Source: Heliorestis acidaminivorans
GTDB lineage: Bacteria > Bacillota > Desulfitobacteriia > Heliobacteriales > Heliobacteriaceae
Direction of reading: 5' to 3'
Length of the DNA stretch: 64,000 nt
NCBI RefSeq assembly: GCF_008933955.1
Contig: NZ_WBXO01000002.1
Coordinates: 62,001-126,000, forward strand
Part shown: positions 1 through 8,889 of the stretch, in pieces
Position numbering within the stretch: position 1 is the first letter of the stretch
How the letters are laid out: every line of letters starts with the position of its first letter
Notes under the pieces: model-generated
Seen by the model: only the letters and a program-made list of their open reading frames with translations
Database searches by the model: none
Told to the model about the DNA's origin: nothing
Translations under genes and position numbers: made by a program

Positions 1-532
1 GAAAAATAATAGCCAAAATTACAGAAATAGAAGCCACCAGAGGACCTAGCGCAGGAACTAAGAAATGATCATAGGAATTAAGCATCCCCATTGTAATGCC
101 TGCAACAGAAACAAAAATCAAAGTAGGGAACATAATCCGCATCAGATCAACAGTCAAGTCAAGACGTTCACCAGAAAAGCCAGGCGCAATCAACTTGACT
201 ACCACTGGTGCAAAAAGCATCCCCAGAATCACCAAAACGGTAAAAGCAATAAAAACAACATTAAAAACTGTAGATCCAAGACGCCAAGCTCGTTCTCTTT
301 CATCAGCCACCAGCAATTTAGTGAAGGCAGGAATAAAAGCGGCCATAAAAGCACCTGTCATGGTAACACCAAAAATATTCGGTAGCGTATAAGCTACTAC
401 ATAAGCATCTACAAGCTCAACAGGAAAATAGCGAGCTGTGAGCATTTCACGAATAAAACCGAAAAAACGCCCTGCCAGGGTCACCACCATAATGAGGGCC
501 GCGGCTTGGGCGATACGATTCGCTTTGAGCAT
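1..532 (-). CDS. murJ: Lipid II flippase MurJ (MviN), N-terminal part, cut by window edge
   Basis: The reverse strand reads from ATG at 532 to the edge as a very hydrophobic protein beginning MLKANRIAQAAALIMVVTLA, followed by GRFFGFIREMLTARYF. This is the typical start of MurJ/MviN membrane proteins of the MOP superfamily. About 177 residues and roughly five membrane segments are visible; the rest lies to the left. MurJ moves lipid-linked peptidoglycan precursor across the cytoplasmic membrane. In Gram-positive bacteria related flippases also serve exported polysaccharides, so the neighbouring glycosyltransferase leaves a polysaccharide role open. An AGGAG ribosome site precedes the ATG by about 6 bases and overlaps the end of the upstream glycosyltransferase gene, so the two are probably cotranscribed. 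The opposite-strand ORFs here are shadows. Confidence 0.85.
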   Translation of the reverse strand, partial: MLKANRIAQAAALIMVVTLAGRFFGFIREMLTARYFPVELVDAYVVAYTLPNIFGVTMTGAFMAAFIPAFTKLLVADERERAWRLGSTVFNVVFIAFTVLVILGMLFAPVVVKLIAPGFSGERLDLTVDLMRIMFPTLIFVSVAGITMGMLNSYDHFLVPALGPLVASISVILAIIF

Positions 533-541
533 CTTACACTC

Positions 542-1906
542 CTAGATCCACTTGCTCTTCTTTACTTTATCTTTGAGCGCGTTTTTACTTTTTTCTACTA
601 TTTGCTTGTCCTCATCCATCATATGCTCATAAAGCGCTTCCGTCCGTTCCGCCATTTTTTTGACGGTAAAACGCTCATGTATTGTTTTCAAGGCTGTCTG
701 ACTGAGGCGCTTCATCTTTTCACGATCTTCCAGGAGGTTAACAATGCCTGCCGCTAAAGCCAGCGGATCGCCTGCGGTAATAAGGACACCATCTTTGCCA
801 TCAGTAATCACCTCAGGGATACCACCAACACGGCTAGCCACGACAGGGCATCCACTAAGCATACTTTCCATTACTGTCAGACATAGACCTTCCGACAATG
901 AAGGCAAAGCTAAAATATCAATAGCTCTATAAACAGGTGAAACGTCATCACGAAAACCAGCAAAAATAAAATAAGGCGACAAACCTTCTGCAATGACCAT
1001 TTCCTCTATTTCAGGACGGTGAAAACCATCGCCGACAAGTAGAAAACGTACATCGCGATGTAATTTAACAATCTCTTTAGCCGCTTTTACTAGTACAGCA
1101 TGACCTTTTACAGGATGAAAACGACCAACCATGCCAACTAGCGGTGTACACTCATTCAAGCCATAGTGCTTTCGCAATTGTTGAGCTATCTGATCCCGTT
1201 GAACAGGATTAGGCAATTGATCAATGCTGAAAGAATTGACACAGTAGGCTAAGGAAACGGCATTAGCATCCTCTTTACCATTACTTCCTACATCTTGGTC
1301 ATCTTTTTTCTTATCGATACAATTAGAAGGACAATAGCTCTTCTCATCTAAAGGCTCTACCAGAGCAGTAGTGAACTTTTCCAGTTCCACTCCATTATGA
1401 ATAACTGTAACTTTTTCTCGAGGAATACCCTGCTCGACAAGTGAAGTTTTAATAAATTCCGATATAGCTATATAACGATCAGTCAATCCACTCGTAGCGC
1501 ATTCTAACCAGTAGTTTAGCTTTCGAGCTACTTGATCTGGATAATCGTGCTCTAAAACACTGTGCACCGTCGTTATAATCTTTCTAGAACCAACAAGCGC
1601 CGCCGCCAAGCGACCAATCATATTAGCTCGAACCCCATGGGTATGCACAATCTGAGGATCGACCTTTTTAATAACCTGAGCTACTTTCCAGAGGCTAAAT
1701 ATGTCAAACTTGCTCCGCATAGGTACAGCAACAGCAGACACCCCTTGTTGTTGTGCCCACTGTAAAAGCGGGGCCGGAAAAAGACAGCACAAATGCACCT
1801 CGATTTTACCAGGTGAAAGATGTCTGGCTAAGTCCAGGATATGAATCTCGGCGCCGCCGATTTCCCCTCCGCCAATTATATGCAATACTCGGATAGGCCT
1901 GGACAT
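542..1906 (-). CDS. GT-B glycosyltransferase, family 4 type
   Basis: A 454-residue cytoplasmic or membrane-associated glycosyltransferase. The N-terminal Rossmann half opens with RVLHIIGGGEIGGAEIHILD, and the C-terminal half has VGRFHPVKGH and the donor-binding block SLSEGLCLTVMESMLSGCPV, containing the E-x7-E motif typical of GT4 retaining enzymes. It probably adds a sugar to a lipid-linked polysaccharide. A Lys/Asp/Cys-containing hydrophilic stretch of about 45 residues (roughly 195-240) between the two halves is longer than usual and looks like an inserted loop. GGGGGAG precedes the ATG. The gene sits 9 bp upstream of murJ on the same strand, suggesting an operon for envelope glycan assembly. 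Exact substrate cannot be read from sequence. Confidence 0.85.
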   Translation of the reverse strand: MSRPIRVLHIIGGGEIGGAEIHILDLARHLSPGKIEVHLCCLFPAPLLQWAQQQGVSAVAVPMRSKFDIFSLWKVAQVIKKVDPQIVHTHGVRANMIGRLAAALVGSRKIITTVHSVLEHDYPDQVARKLNYWLECATSGLTDRYIAISEFIKTSLVEQGIPREKVTVIHNGVELEKFTTALVEPLDEKSYCPSNCIDKKKDDQDVGSNGKEDANAVSLAYCVNSFSIDQLPNPVQRDQIAQQLRKHYGLNECTPLVGMVGRFHPVKGHAVLVKAAKEIVKLHRDVRFLLVGDGFHRPEIEEMVIAEGLSPYFIFAGFRDDVSPVYRAIDILALPSLSEGLCLTVMESMLSGCPVVASRVGGIPEVITDGKDGVLITAGDPLALAAGIVNLLEDREKMKRLSQTALKTIHERFTVKKMAERTEALYEHMMDEDKQIVEKSKNALKDKVKKSKWI

Positions 1907-1966
1907 GGACTCTCCCCCATTGCCAGAATCATACTCATTATAGCGATAAATGGACGTTAAGACAAG

Positions 1967-2671
1967 CTATACCTCTGTTGGAGTAGGACTTTTTACCTGT
2001 AAAGACCAACGACTGAGGTCTGGTTTTTTCTTTTTAATCATTTCTTGAGGGTAGACAAATGTCCACATGCGAGCCTTACCTGGTGAGACCAGAAAGTTTT
2101 GCAACTGAAACTGCGCCCTAGCCACTTCCTCTTCCTGTGCATCAAAAAGCACGAGAGGTAATTGCTCTATTTTCAAAGTTTTTTCACTGCCATTGCGAAT
2201 CACCACAGCAACGAGCAGTTTTTCCCCTTCCATCTGGGCCTGTAGCGGTGTAAAGCCAATCTCGCCTGGTTTCACCAAGGGCATCTTCAACAGTATATTC
2301 TGCAGATAAGCAAGTCGCTCAGCCGGATAATCTTCTGGAATACCTTCTAACTCAAAATCTTTCCGACCTGTACTGACTTCTTCCATATCAAAAGCAATAG
2401 CCCAATCATCTTGTTGAACCTGCTCTACAGACACATTTTCCCGAGCAAAAGACAACTCCCACATCACTTTACCACCCGGTGGAATCTTGCCAAGTGCAGT
2501 AAGATCAAAAGATTGTTTAGCTAGAATACGATCTTCTTTGTCCTTTAAAATCAGGGGAATCTGCTCCAAAATTACAGGCTGTTTCATATTGTTGTGAAAA
2601 ACTACACCAACCTGAATCTCATCATCAAAATTTAATAAAAAAGAACCTGTAACGGTAACTTCACCTTGCAC
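1967..2671 (-). CDS. SLAP-like two-repeat protein
   Basis: A 234-residue soluble protein without signal peptide or membrane segment, started by GTG at 2671. It has two related halves (about 1-110 and 125-234). Each has a VGVVFHNN / VAVVIRNG type strand, a QIPLIL / QLPLVL strand, a phrase about PPGGK or SPGKA, and an aromatic WELSF / WTFVY strand. This fits the SLAP domain, a Firmicutes beta-sandwich repeat found in accessory secretion and competence-like loci, but I assign it from pattern only. A TATAAT-like box lies upstream on the minus strand (reverse complement of 2711-2716). It could instead be an unrelated Ig-like repeat protein. Function unknown. Confidence 0.55.
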   Translation of the reverse strand: MQGEVTVTGSFLLNFDDEIQVGVVFHNNMKQPVILEQIPLILKDKEDRILAKQSFDLTALGKIPPGGKVMWELSFARENVSVEQVQQDDWAIAFDMEEVSTGRKDFELEGIPEDYPAERLAYLQNILLKMPLVKPGEIGFTPLQAQMEGEKLLVAVVIRNGSEKTLKIEQLPLVLFDAQEEEVARAQFQLQNFLVSPGKARMWTFVYPQEMIKKKKPDLSRWSLQVKSPTPTEV

Positions 2672-2846
2672 GCTTTACGCCTGCCTTTCTCCTACTTGTA
2701 GACCCTAATAATTATACTTGATTTTTTACCATGGCCTTAGTATTCTTCGGATACCATCTAAATCCTGCAATTAAGCTAAGATCTATCAATCTTTGAAAAT
2801 TCCTTAACATATGCCCCAAAAACAAGCCATAAAAGGAGGAAGGACC

Positions 2847-3509
2847 ATGACCATTCTCAAAAACGACTGGGCAACACTTTTAGAAGAAGAGTTTCAAAAA
2901 CCTTATTATATACAGTTACGCCAATTCCTAAAAAAAGAATACGATACAAGCACAGTTTATCCAGACATGTATGATATTTTTAACGCCCTTCATTATACAC
3001 CTTATGAAGAAACGAAAGTAGTCATTCTTGGCCAAGACCCTTATCACGGCCCTGGACAAGCCCATGGCCTTAGTTTTTCTGTACAACCTGGCGTCCCACT
3101 TCCACCGTCACTACAAAACATCTACAAAGAATTGCAAAGTGATATGGGCTGTCCTGTACCCCCACAGGGTACTCTTACTAGGTGGGCTCAACAAGGTGTA
3201 CTTTTGCTCAATGCCGTCTTAACAGTCCGAGCCGGTATGGCTAATTCGCATCAAGGTAAGGGCTGGGAAGTATTCACTGATCAAATAATTCGTAAATTGA
3301 ACGCTCGCGAAAAACCGCTCGTCTTTATCCTCTGGGGCAAAAACGCTAGAGAAAAAGAAGCCCTAATCACTGCACCACAGCACTTAATCATTCAATCGGC
3401 CCATCCTAGCCCCCTTTCAGCATACCGCGGCTTTTTCGGCAGTCGTCCCTTTTCAAGAACTAATGCTTTTTTGCGCAGTCAGGGCATGACAGAAGTTTCA
3501 TGGATTTAA
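2847..3509 (+). CDS. ung: Uracil-DNA glycosylase, family 1
   Basis: This enzyme removes uracil from DNA and starts base excision repair in the cytoplasm. The protein has the family 1 active-site block [18 protein letters not shown], with the catalytic Asp at about residue 64, and the minor-groove loop [18 protein letters not shown] near the C-terminus. The frame is open from an ATG at 2811, but I choose ATG 2847: AAAGGAGGAAGG lies directly upstream of it and the resulting 220 residues match the usual family length. The gene is monocistronic, facing away from the minus-strand SLAP gene. Confidence 0.96.
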   Translation: MTILKNDWATLLEEEFQKPYYIQLRQFLKKEYDTSTVYPDMYDIFNALHYTPYEETKVVILGQDPYHGPGQAHGLSFSVQPGVPLPPSLQNIYKELQSDMGCPVPPQGTLTRWAQQGVLLLNAVLTVRAGMANSHQGKGWEVFTDQIIRKLNAREKPLVFILWGKNAREKEALITAPQHLIIQSAHPSPLSAYRGFFGSRPFSRTNAFLRSQGMTEVSWI

Positions 3510-3575
3510 CAAACTTCTTTTCCAAAATTTTTTCACTTTTCTACCCATACCCCCCTACCGTATCACTTGTTGTTG

Positions 3576-3584
3576 TGTTATAAT
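3576..3584 (+). promoter_or_regulatory. Extended -10 promoter for the 4Fe-4S protein gene
   Basis: TGTTATAAT (TGn plus a perfect TATAAT at 3579-3584) lies 33 bases before the ATG at 3617. No good -35 hexamer is visible at the usual distance, which fits an extended -10 promoter. Confidence 0.6.
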
Positions 3585-3616
3585 CACGATAGTTAATTTT
3601 CAGGGAGGTTAGGGGT

Positions 3617-4249
3617 ATGCACAGTAAGTACAAGGATTACGCTTTTATCATTACACTTTCTTATCTTACCTTGGGACTATTTTATCCTCTTTTTGGCTAT
3701 GTGATGGCCCTTTGTATGCTCACAGCCATTGGGATATCACTATTTGCTGGCCGTAAATGGTGTGGCACTCTTTGTCCGAGAGGTTTTCTATATGATAAGT
3801 TTCTTGGCCAAAACAAGAAAAAGTCCATTCCCGCTTGGCTGAAAACAAAGCAAGCTCGCTATGGTTTTTTCGCTATCTTTATGGGTGTCTTTATGTGGCG
3901 TCTCTACTTGACAGGCGGCGATGTTTACGCCATCGGATCTGTATTCATCACCATGGGCATTATCTCAGGTCTTATCGGCTTTGGCCTTGGTATGCTATAC
4001 AAAACAAGAAGCTGGTGCGCTATCTGCCCCATGGGTACTATGGCATCTTGGTTTGCTAGCTTAAGAGCCAAACCAGCCGCTCTAACTCTGGCGGCCGATT
4101 GCAAAACTTGCCGAGTCTGTGAGAAAAGTTGCCCCATGGATGTGCCTATCGTAAGCTACAAAAGTACAGAACCTGCACCTGTAGCAGATCATAATTGTAT
4201 CAAATGTAAAGTTTGCGTAAGCACTTGCCCTCGTGGCGCTATAGCTTGA
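3617..4249 (+). CDS. Membrane 4Fe-4S ferredoxin-type protein (NapH/YccM-like)
   Basis: A 210-residue membrane protein with about four hydrophobic segments. Cysteine motifs face the membrane boundary (KWCGTLCPRGF and SWCAICPMGT). Two classical ferredoxin clusters close the C-terminus (CKTCRVCEKSCPMDVP and CIKCKVCVSTCPRGA). This is the layout of the NapH/CcoG/RdxA/NosR-C family, which passes electrons from the membrane quinone pool to a partner or takes part in metal-centre assembly. The partner cannot be told from context: the gene is alone, with an extended -10 promoter and GGGAGG upstream. A role in anaerobic electron transfer is inferred from the family. Confidence 0.85.
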   Translation: MHSKYKDYAFIITLSYLTLGLFYPLFGYVMALCMLTAIGISLFAGRKWCGTLCPRGFLYDKFLGQNKKKSIPAWLKTKQARYGFFAIFMGVFMWRLYLTGGDVYAIGSVFITMGIISGLIGFGLGMLYKTRSWCAICPMGTMASWFASLRAKPAALTLAADCKTCRVCEKSCPMDVPIVSYKSTEPAPVADHNCIKCKVCVSTCPRGAIA

Positions 4250-4316
4250 TTTACTTGATTAATAGCTTGATTTAATAGAATCTAAATAAAAATTTTTTTC
4301 TTACCACATTTTGTCT

Positions 4317-4344
4317 TCATTAGGTCCTCTTCTTTTTGTATAAT
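4317..4344 (+). promoter_or_regulatory. Promoter for the Glu-repeat stalk protein
   Basis: TATAAT at 4339-4344 lies about 50 bases before the GTG start. A weak -35 (TTCATT, 4317-4322) stands 16 bases upstream of it. The -10 is convincing and the -35 poor. Confidence 0.5.
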
Positions 4345-4396
4345 AACGATGGATAATTAAACCATTCGTATTATTTCAATTAGGAGGGGACTTTCT

Positions 4397-5128
4397 GTGC
4401 GTAAAAAGCTAACCACAGCGGCTCTAACTGGTGCATTTACCCTTTCCATCGCTTTTAGTGCAACAGCCGCCGACAGCCAACAGGCATCTTTTGCTATTGG
4501 CGCTAATGAGTTTAAAGTAAATGGACAAGCCATCTCTATGGAACAAGGTGTTGTTGTAGAAAATGACCGTACTTTCGTTCCACTTCGTTACCTCTTACCT
4601 GCTCTTGGCCTCAACCAGGACAATGTAGCTCTTGACGCAGAAGCTCAAACTGCTACTCTAACAGCAGGCGACAAAATTGTTGTACTTACAGCTGACAGCA
4701 CCGATCTACTCGTTAACGGTGAAGCTACTGCTATGGATGTTGCACCTCAGTTCACCGAGAATTGTGTATTAACACCCCTGCGCTTTGTATCCGAAGCTTT
4801 CGGCTTTACCGTTAGCTGGAATCAAGAAGAACAGGCTATCGTTATTACAAAAGAGTGTACTGAAGAAGCTGTAGAAGAAGTAGTTGAAGAAGCTACTGAA
4901 GAAGTAGTTGAAGAAGTTGCTGAAGAAGTAGCCGAAGAAGCTACTGAAGAAGTAACCGAAGAAGCTACTGAAGAAGTAACGAAGAAGACTGAAGAAGTAA
5001 CTGAAGAAGTAACCGAAGAAGCTACTGAAGAAGTAACTGAAGAAGCTACTGAAGAAGTAACTGAAGAAACTGCTGAAGAAGTAACTGAAGAAGTAACTGA
5101 AGAAACTGCTGAAGTTACTGAAGAGTAA
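4397..5128 (+). CDS. Secreted stalk-domain protein (copper amine oxidase N-terminal-like) with acidic repeat tail
   Basis: A 243-residue protein started by GTG behind TAGGAGGGG. Residues 1-25 form a signal peptide ending ATAA. Residues about 30-150 form a two-part copper-amine-oxidase-N/stalk domain, with the typical phrases RTFVPLRYLLPALG and LTPLRFVSEAFGFTVSW. The final 90 residues are almost only Glu, Val, Thr and Ala in degenerate TEEVTEEA units. The tail ends at the stop without a membrane anchor or sorting motif, so the protein is probably secreted or wall-associated. One KK pair breaks the acidic tract and can be explained by compensating small indels in the repeat DNA. A strong terminator follows. 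Stalk domains are common on clostridial surface proteins; function unknown. Confidence 0.85.
   Translation: MRKKLTTAALTGAFTLSIAFSATAADSQQASFAIGANEFKVNGQAISMEQGVVVENDRTFVPLRYLLPALGLNQDNVALDAEAQTATLTAGDKIVVLTADSTDLLVNGEATAMDVAPQFTENCVLTPLRFVSEAFGFTVSWNQEEQAIVITKECTEEAVEEVVEEATEEVVEEVAEEVAEEATEEVTEEATEEVTKKTEEVTEEVTEEATEEVTEEATEEVTEETAEEVTEEVTEETAEVTEE
4865..5128 (+). repeat. Coding tandem repeat (Glu-Glu-Val-Thr units)
   Basis: The 3' third of the gene is built from GAAGAAGTAACT and GAAGAAGCTACT units of 12-15 bases, with synonymous and small indel changes. Such a tract is prone to length change by slippage. The long antisense reading frame across it is a repeat artefact. Confidence 0.9.
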
Positions 5129-5159
5129 GAAATACTCTCTATAAATAAACTCATAAAAA

Positions 5160-5208
5160 GAAGCCTTCCGAGATCCCTTGCAAGGGAAACGGAAGGCTTC
5201 TTTTTTTC
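5160..5208 (+). terminator. Rho-independent terminator, bidirectional
   Basis: GAAGCCTTCCG at 5160-5170 pairs with CGGAAGGCTTC at 5190-5200, followed by a T run. A smaller hairpin sits in the loop. A-rich sequence on the left makes it usable also by the minus-strand permease operon. Confidence 0.92.
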
Positions 5209-5318
5209 TAGCAAATCTTCTAGTAACTCTTCTAATAAATCTTCTAGTAACTTTCTAGTAAATCTCCGAGCAATTCTTCAAGCAATGCTTTTAGCAAACC
5301 TTTGATCAAAATCTGCTA
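5209..5318. repeat. Decayed short tandem repeat after a stop codon
   Basis: Roughly ten degenerate copies of a unit like TCTTCTAGTAA / TCTTCTAATAAA fill the space between the terminator and the stop of the permease gene. No gene is seen in it. Confidence 0.6.
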
Positions 5319-6203
5319 TCAAAGTTGTTCCATATGCTTACCCTGACTCCAGAAAAATTTGCTTAAGGAAAGCAAAGCACCTAGAACTGTAGCCAGAAGC
5401 AAAGGCGTAATAGTACTGATCAGATTGCTAAATGTCCATGTAGTCGTAATCCCCATAGCACCAAGATCAGCTACCACCGTAGCACCCCAGAAACCGAGTA
5501 CCATACCGCCTAAAGCTCCAATAAGCGACATTAAAGCAATTTCGCCAACCATGATAGTTATTAAAGCACGACGAGGAAAACCAATTGCTCCGTAGATAGC
5601 CATTTCTTTTTTGCGCTCTTGAACAGAAAGATTAGTAAAGGCTGTTACCAGAGCTACAATAGCCAACGTAGTTAAAACTAACAAGTAGAGGCGAAACAAA
5701 GCCATCTGCTCCACTAGTTCTTGACGACCTTCTTCAGCATCACGAATAGGCACAATAGTAGCTTCCGTAATAAGCTCAGTCAATTCAGCTATCACAGTTT
5801 GCATAGCTTGACTATCACGAGCCTGCGCTTCAATACGCGTCAAAGCTCCCCTGCCTTCTGCTGAATCATCAGCACCGAAAGACTGTACCCAAAGCAAATC
5901 GCCTCGTTCTACAAAGCGCTCCACTTCTATCAAAGCGTCATTAGGCAAATCACGACCGCGATAGGAAAGATCGGCTTGAATAGGAAAGCCCCCATAACGC
6001 AAAACCATCTGACCACTTCCTGGCGTAATGGCTAGGCGATTTTCCTGCGAAGCCAGACCTTGTTGCAACTGTCCTTCGGCGCTTTCTGTTAATGCATTCA
6101 AGCCACCATAAAAAGCAGTAGCTAAAAGCATAATCAAGATAAAAAAGATAGACCTTCCCGGGCTTCTGAGAACTCCTTTAAGAATTAAGTCAAACAAATT
6201 CAA
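5319..6203 (-). CDS. ABC transporter permease, FtsX/MacB-like (second permease)
   Basis: A 294-residue membrane protein. One N-terminal membrane helix (about 15-38) is followed by an extracytoplasmic region of some 135 residues and three C-terminal helices (about 175-285). The cytoplasmic loop QERKKEMAIYGAIGFPRRAL is the coupling segment typical of FtsX/MacB permeases. It overlaps the ATPase gene by 4 bp and is the last gene of a four-gene operon (8747 to 5319). With the other permease it probably forms a heterodimer driven by the ATPase. The operon type suggests an iron or metal-linked process rather than drug efflux, by analogy with clusters that pair DUF2318 proteins with FTR1 iron permeases. 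Confidence 0.85.
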   Translation of the reverse strand: MNLFDLILKGVLRSPGRSIFFILIMLLATAFYGGLNALTESAEGQLQQGLASQENRLAITPGSGQMVLRYGGFPIQADLSYRGRDLPNDALIEVERFVERGDLLWVQSFGADDSAEGRGALTRIEAQARDSQAMQTVIAELTELITEATIVPIRDAEEGRQELVEQMALFRLYLLVLTTLAIVALVTAFTNLSVQERKKEMAIYGAIGFPRRALITIMVGEIALMSLIGALGGMVLGFWGATVVADLGAMGITTTWTFSNLISTITPLLLATVLGALLSLSKFFWSQGKHMEQL

Positions 6204-6904
6204 GAAACTTCACCGGGCCTTGTAAGAGACCCCGAACCTTCCACAATAGCACCATCTTGTAAGCGAATCACTCGATGGGCTAGCGGCTCATAAGCAGGAT
6301 TATGCGTAACCATCACGATAGTATGACCTTGCTTATTTAAGTCTGTCAAAAGAGCCATAACACGATTGCCATTAGCTACATCAAGAGCACCTGTAGGCTC
6401 ATCAGCTAAAAGCAAGGGCGGCTCATTAACGATAGCCCGCGCAATAGCCACCCGCTCCTGTTCACCACCAGAAAGCTGTGCAGGAAGACGATGGCCTTTT
6501 TCCTCAAGACCTACTTTGGCTAAAGCTAACCTAGCTTTCTCTTTTTGCTCTTTTTTCGATATAGAAGTCATAACCAACGGTAACATTACATTTTCCAAAG
6601 CTGTTAAATAAGGCATCAAATGAAACTGCTGAAAAACAAAGCCTACATACTCGCGGCGAAAACGAGCACGCTCTTCTTCACCAAGATTAGTAACATCAAT
6701 GCCATCTATTTGCACTATACCTGAAGAAGCTTTTGTTAAAACACCTAAGATAGAAAGCAACGTCGATTTACCAGAACCAGAAGGACCTACAAGAGCAACA
6801 AATTCTCCTTCGGAAATGGACATATTAACTTTTTTCAAAGCTTCATAAGCCCGTTCACCACTATCGTAAACATGGCAAATATCTTTAGCAATAATTAAAC
6901 TCAT
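6200..6904 (-). CDS. ABC transporter ATP-binding protein, LolD/MacB-like
   Basis: A 234-residue ATPase with Walker [11 protein letters not shown]-loop [11 protein letters not shown], signature [15 protein letters not shown], Walker [13 protein letters not shown] and the H-loop TIVMVTHNP. It powers the two FtsX-type permeases encoded on either side. It overlaps the downstream permease by 4 bp and lies 17 bp after the upstream one, so the genes are translationally coupled. The LolD/MacB ATPase class works with mechanotransmission permeases rather than with channels. Confidence 0.95.
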   Translation of the reverse strand: MSLIIAKDICHVYDSGERAYEALKKVNMSISEGEFVALVGPSGSGKSTLLSILGVLTKASSGIVQIDGIDVTNLGEEERARFRREYVGFVFQQFHLMPYLTALENVMLPLVMTSISKKEQKEKARLALAKVGLEEKGHRLPAQLSGGEQERVAIARAIVNEPPLLLADEPTGALDVANGNRVMALLTDLNKQGHTIVMVTHNPAYEPLAHRVIRLQDGAIVEGSGSLTRPGEVS

Positions 6905-6921
6905 CGTCTTTTATTCACCTC

Positions 6922-8157
6922 CTATTGAGAACCAAGCAGACGAGCTGGATCTTTTTTGGCAGTCTGAGAAAAAATCGGATAACCTGCCGCCATCCCCACT
7001 AAGGAAGCCGCCAACACTGTGAGTAAACCTTCCAAAGGATAGAAAAAAGTAACAGGCGACATTACACCAGGTGCCAGATAAGGCCAGAGAACTAAGGACA
7101 AACCTAAAGCAGTGCTGTAGCCAAGTAAGCCAGCTAACAAACCAGCCAAGCCAATTTGAGCGCTTAACAACAAAGTCACCGTCTTACGACCAAAACCGAT
7201 TGCTTGAAGTAAGGCAATTTCCCACTGTCGCTCCCGCGCTTGTGCCGCCGCTGTAAGGCCGACGAGCATAATACCAGCCATAGCTACAACAAAACCTGTT
7301 AAAGCACTAAAAACGGTAAAGCGACCAATAATCATTTGTCGCATCTCTGCCGCTTCTCGCACAGCCTCCACTTGATAGCCAGGCAATACTTCTTCTATCT
7401 GACTCACAATAACCTCAATAGGACAGGTAGCGCAGAGAGCCGCGATTTCAATCATAGAAAGTTGCTCAGGGCGCTCTAAGAGATGAGCGGCTAAAGCAAT
7501 ATCGATCAGAGCCATATTATCTTCTTCCGTACCAAGCGGATCTAAGATAGCTTGTACCCTAAAGTGATACCCCGCAATCTCCACTTGCTCACCAATTGCC
7601 CAACCTCGATCTTCAGCAAGGGAGCGACCAAGCACTAAGCTTTGCAATTGCTGGCCCGTCACTTGCTCTCCCAGCACTTGCTCTTCAGGCACTTGCCATT
7701 TTGCACGTTCTTCTTCTAGATTCTTAGCAGACATATGGTTATAGCGATGAGGCGGCACATCACCGCGGAAAGAAGAAGGCCACTCACCTTCCACAGACCA
7801 CCAACGCTTCAACCGAATTTCTTCATCAAAAGCAATACCCATAATTGTCAGATGCCCCTCTGGCGCATCTAAGATACCGAGCACCTTAGGGCTAACAACA
7901 GCAATGTTTTTGCTTTCATGAATAGAAAAAATCGACTCTACCACATCAAGAGGCATATCATACTGACCAGGCGGTGGTGCAATAATCATATTAGCACCAA
8001 CTAGATCAAAAGCATCAGCTAAAGCCGTTTCCATAGAACGACTAATCATCCAAGGTGAAAGAGTTCCTGCTACAGCGATGGTAATACCGATTAGAAAGAG
8101 CAAGAAACGACCCCACTGACGCTCAATGCTCTTTCGGAAAAAGTAAAAAAGGCTCAT
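6922..8157 (-). CDS. ABC transporter permease, FtsX-like, with CATC motif
   Basis: A 411-residue permease with an N-terminal helix (about 15-40), a large extracytoplasmic region (about 45-275) and three C-terminal helices (about 285-400). The coupling loop QARERQWEIALLQAIGFGRK is typical of the family. The extracytoplasmic domain carries CATCPIEV, a Cys pair that could bind metal or act as a thiol pair. From memory, such pairs occur in permeases beside DUF2318 genes, which would support a redox or metal role. The start codon overlaps the stop of the DUF2318 gene as ATGA. Confidence 0.85.
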   Translation of the reverse strand: MSLFYFFRKSIERQWGRFLLFLIGITIAVAGTLSPWMISRSMETALADAFDLVGANMIIAPPPGQYDMPLDVVESIFSIHESKNIAVVSPKVLGILDAPEGHLTIMGIAFDEEIRLKRWWSVEGEWPSSFRGDVPPHRYNHMSAKNLEEERAKWQVPEEQVLGEQVTGQQLQSLVLGRSLAEDRGWAIGEQVEIAGYHFRVQAILDPLGTEEDNMALIDIALAAHLLERPEQLSMIEIAALCATCPIEVIVSQIEEVLPGYQVEAVREAAEMRQMIIGRFTVFSALTGFVVAMAGIMLVGLTAAAQARERQWEIALLQAIGFGRKTVTLLLSAQIGLAGLLAGLLGYSTALGLSLVLWPYLAPGVMSPVTFFYPLEGLLTVLAASLVGMAAGYPIFSQTAKKDPARLLGSQ

Positions 8158-8747
8158 CCGTTATATTCCCTTACACGCCAGCTCTTCGCCGCTGACTCAT
8201 CAATAATTAACTTATCCCCTTCTACCACATAAGGCAGTTCATCGGGAGGATAAGCCATACAAGCACCAGACTTTCCTCTTAAAGTATTCAGATCCCATCG
8301 CGTAGTGCAGGTATTACAAACTAACTCCGTACCAGAAAGGCTAAAGCGATTACCATTACAAGGCTCACAAACACTAACAGCCGCTATGATGCGTCCATTA
8401 GGAGCTACGAAAGCAGTCAGTGGCAAATCCCGACTTTCCTGTGCATGCTCAAAGTAAACAATCTTGTTATCAATCACTTCTTGTAAAGACAAGACAATAC
8501 CACCATCTTCCGTACTATAGTCCACATCTGCCATAGCTACCCTGATACCAGCATAAGAAGGCTTTTCACTAATCCAATAATCTCCACCATGAGCCGAAAC
8601 AGGACTGTCCGAAGAAGGGGAGAATAGAAAGAAGCCGGCAACTAGAATAACTACAGCCACAGCAAGACCAGACCAAAGCATGGTCTTATTTTTTGTTGCT
8701 TTTTGTGTGTCCGCGGAGAACTGTTGACGCTTTTTTTCTCTTGACAT
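8154..8747 (-). CDS. Membrane-anchored DUF2318-type Cys-motif protein
   Basis: A 197-residue protein with a single N-terminal membrane helix (about 24-43) and an exported domain. It has CEPC at 127-130, CNTC at 144-147 and a further Cys at 163, followed by a conserved tail rich in LPYVVEGDKL. This matches the DUF2318 region, whose clustered cysteines suggest binding of a metal or Fe-S centre. It is the first gene of the operon with two FtsX permeases and an ATPase. In FTR1/P19-type iron uptake clusters of other bacteria the same four components accompany the iron permease. No FTR1 or P19 homologue is in this window. Confidence 0.8.
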   Translation of the reverse strand: MSREKKRQQFSADTQKATKNKTMLWSGLAVAVVILVAGFFLFSPSSDSPVSAHGGDYWISEKPSYAGIRVAMADVDYSTEDGGIVLSLQEVIDNKIVYFEHAQESRDLPLTAFVAPNGRIIAAVSVCEPCNGNRFSLSGTELVCNTCTTRWDLNTLRGKSGACMAYPPDELPYVVEGDKLIIDESAAKSWRVREYNG

Positions 8748-8771
8748 GCCCTAATCTACCTCTCTTTTTTA

Positions 8772-8813
8772 TAAAAAAAAGTCCTGCCCTTAGCTTTTTC
8801 TAAATGCAGGACT
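8772..8813 (-). terminator. Terminator of the CAP-domain gene
   Basis: GTCCTGC at 8781-8787 pairs with GCAGGAC at 8806-8812. The A run at 8772-8780 gives the U tract for minus-strand transcripts. Confidence 0.85.
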
Positions 8814-8889
8814 GTCACAAATTCTATCATGAAAATGTGAAAAAAATATGAGCATCGTCAAATTTCAATGAAAAAATTACTGGTACACC

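Noticed and set aside
65..392. Two overlapping plus-strand frames at the left edge
   Set aside because: They are shadows of murJ, which reads continuously on the minus strand with family-typical membrane sequence.
4822..5214. 130-residue minus-strand frame rich in Ser/Val/Thr
   Set aside because: It is the mirror of the GAAGAAGTAACT repeat; repeat DNA keeps all frames open. The plus-strand protein has signal peptide, stalk domain and ribosome site.
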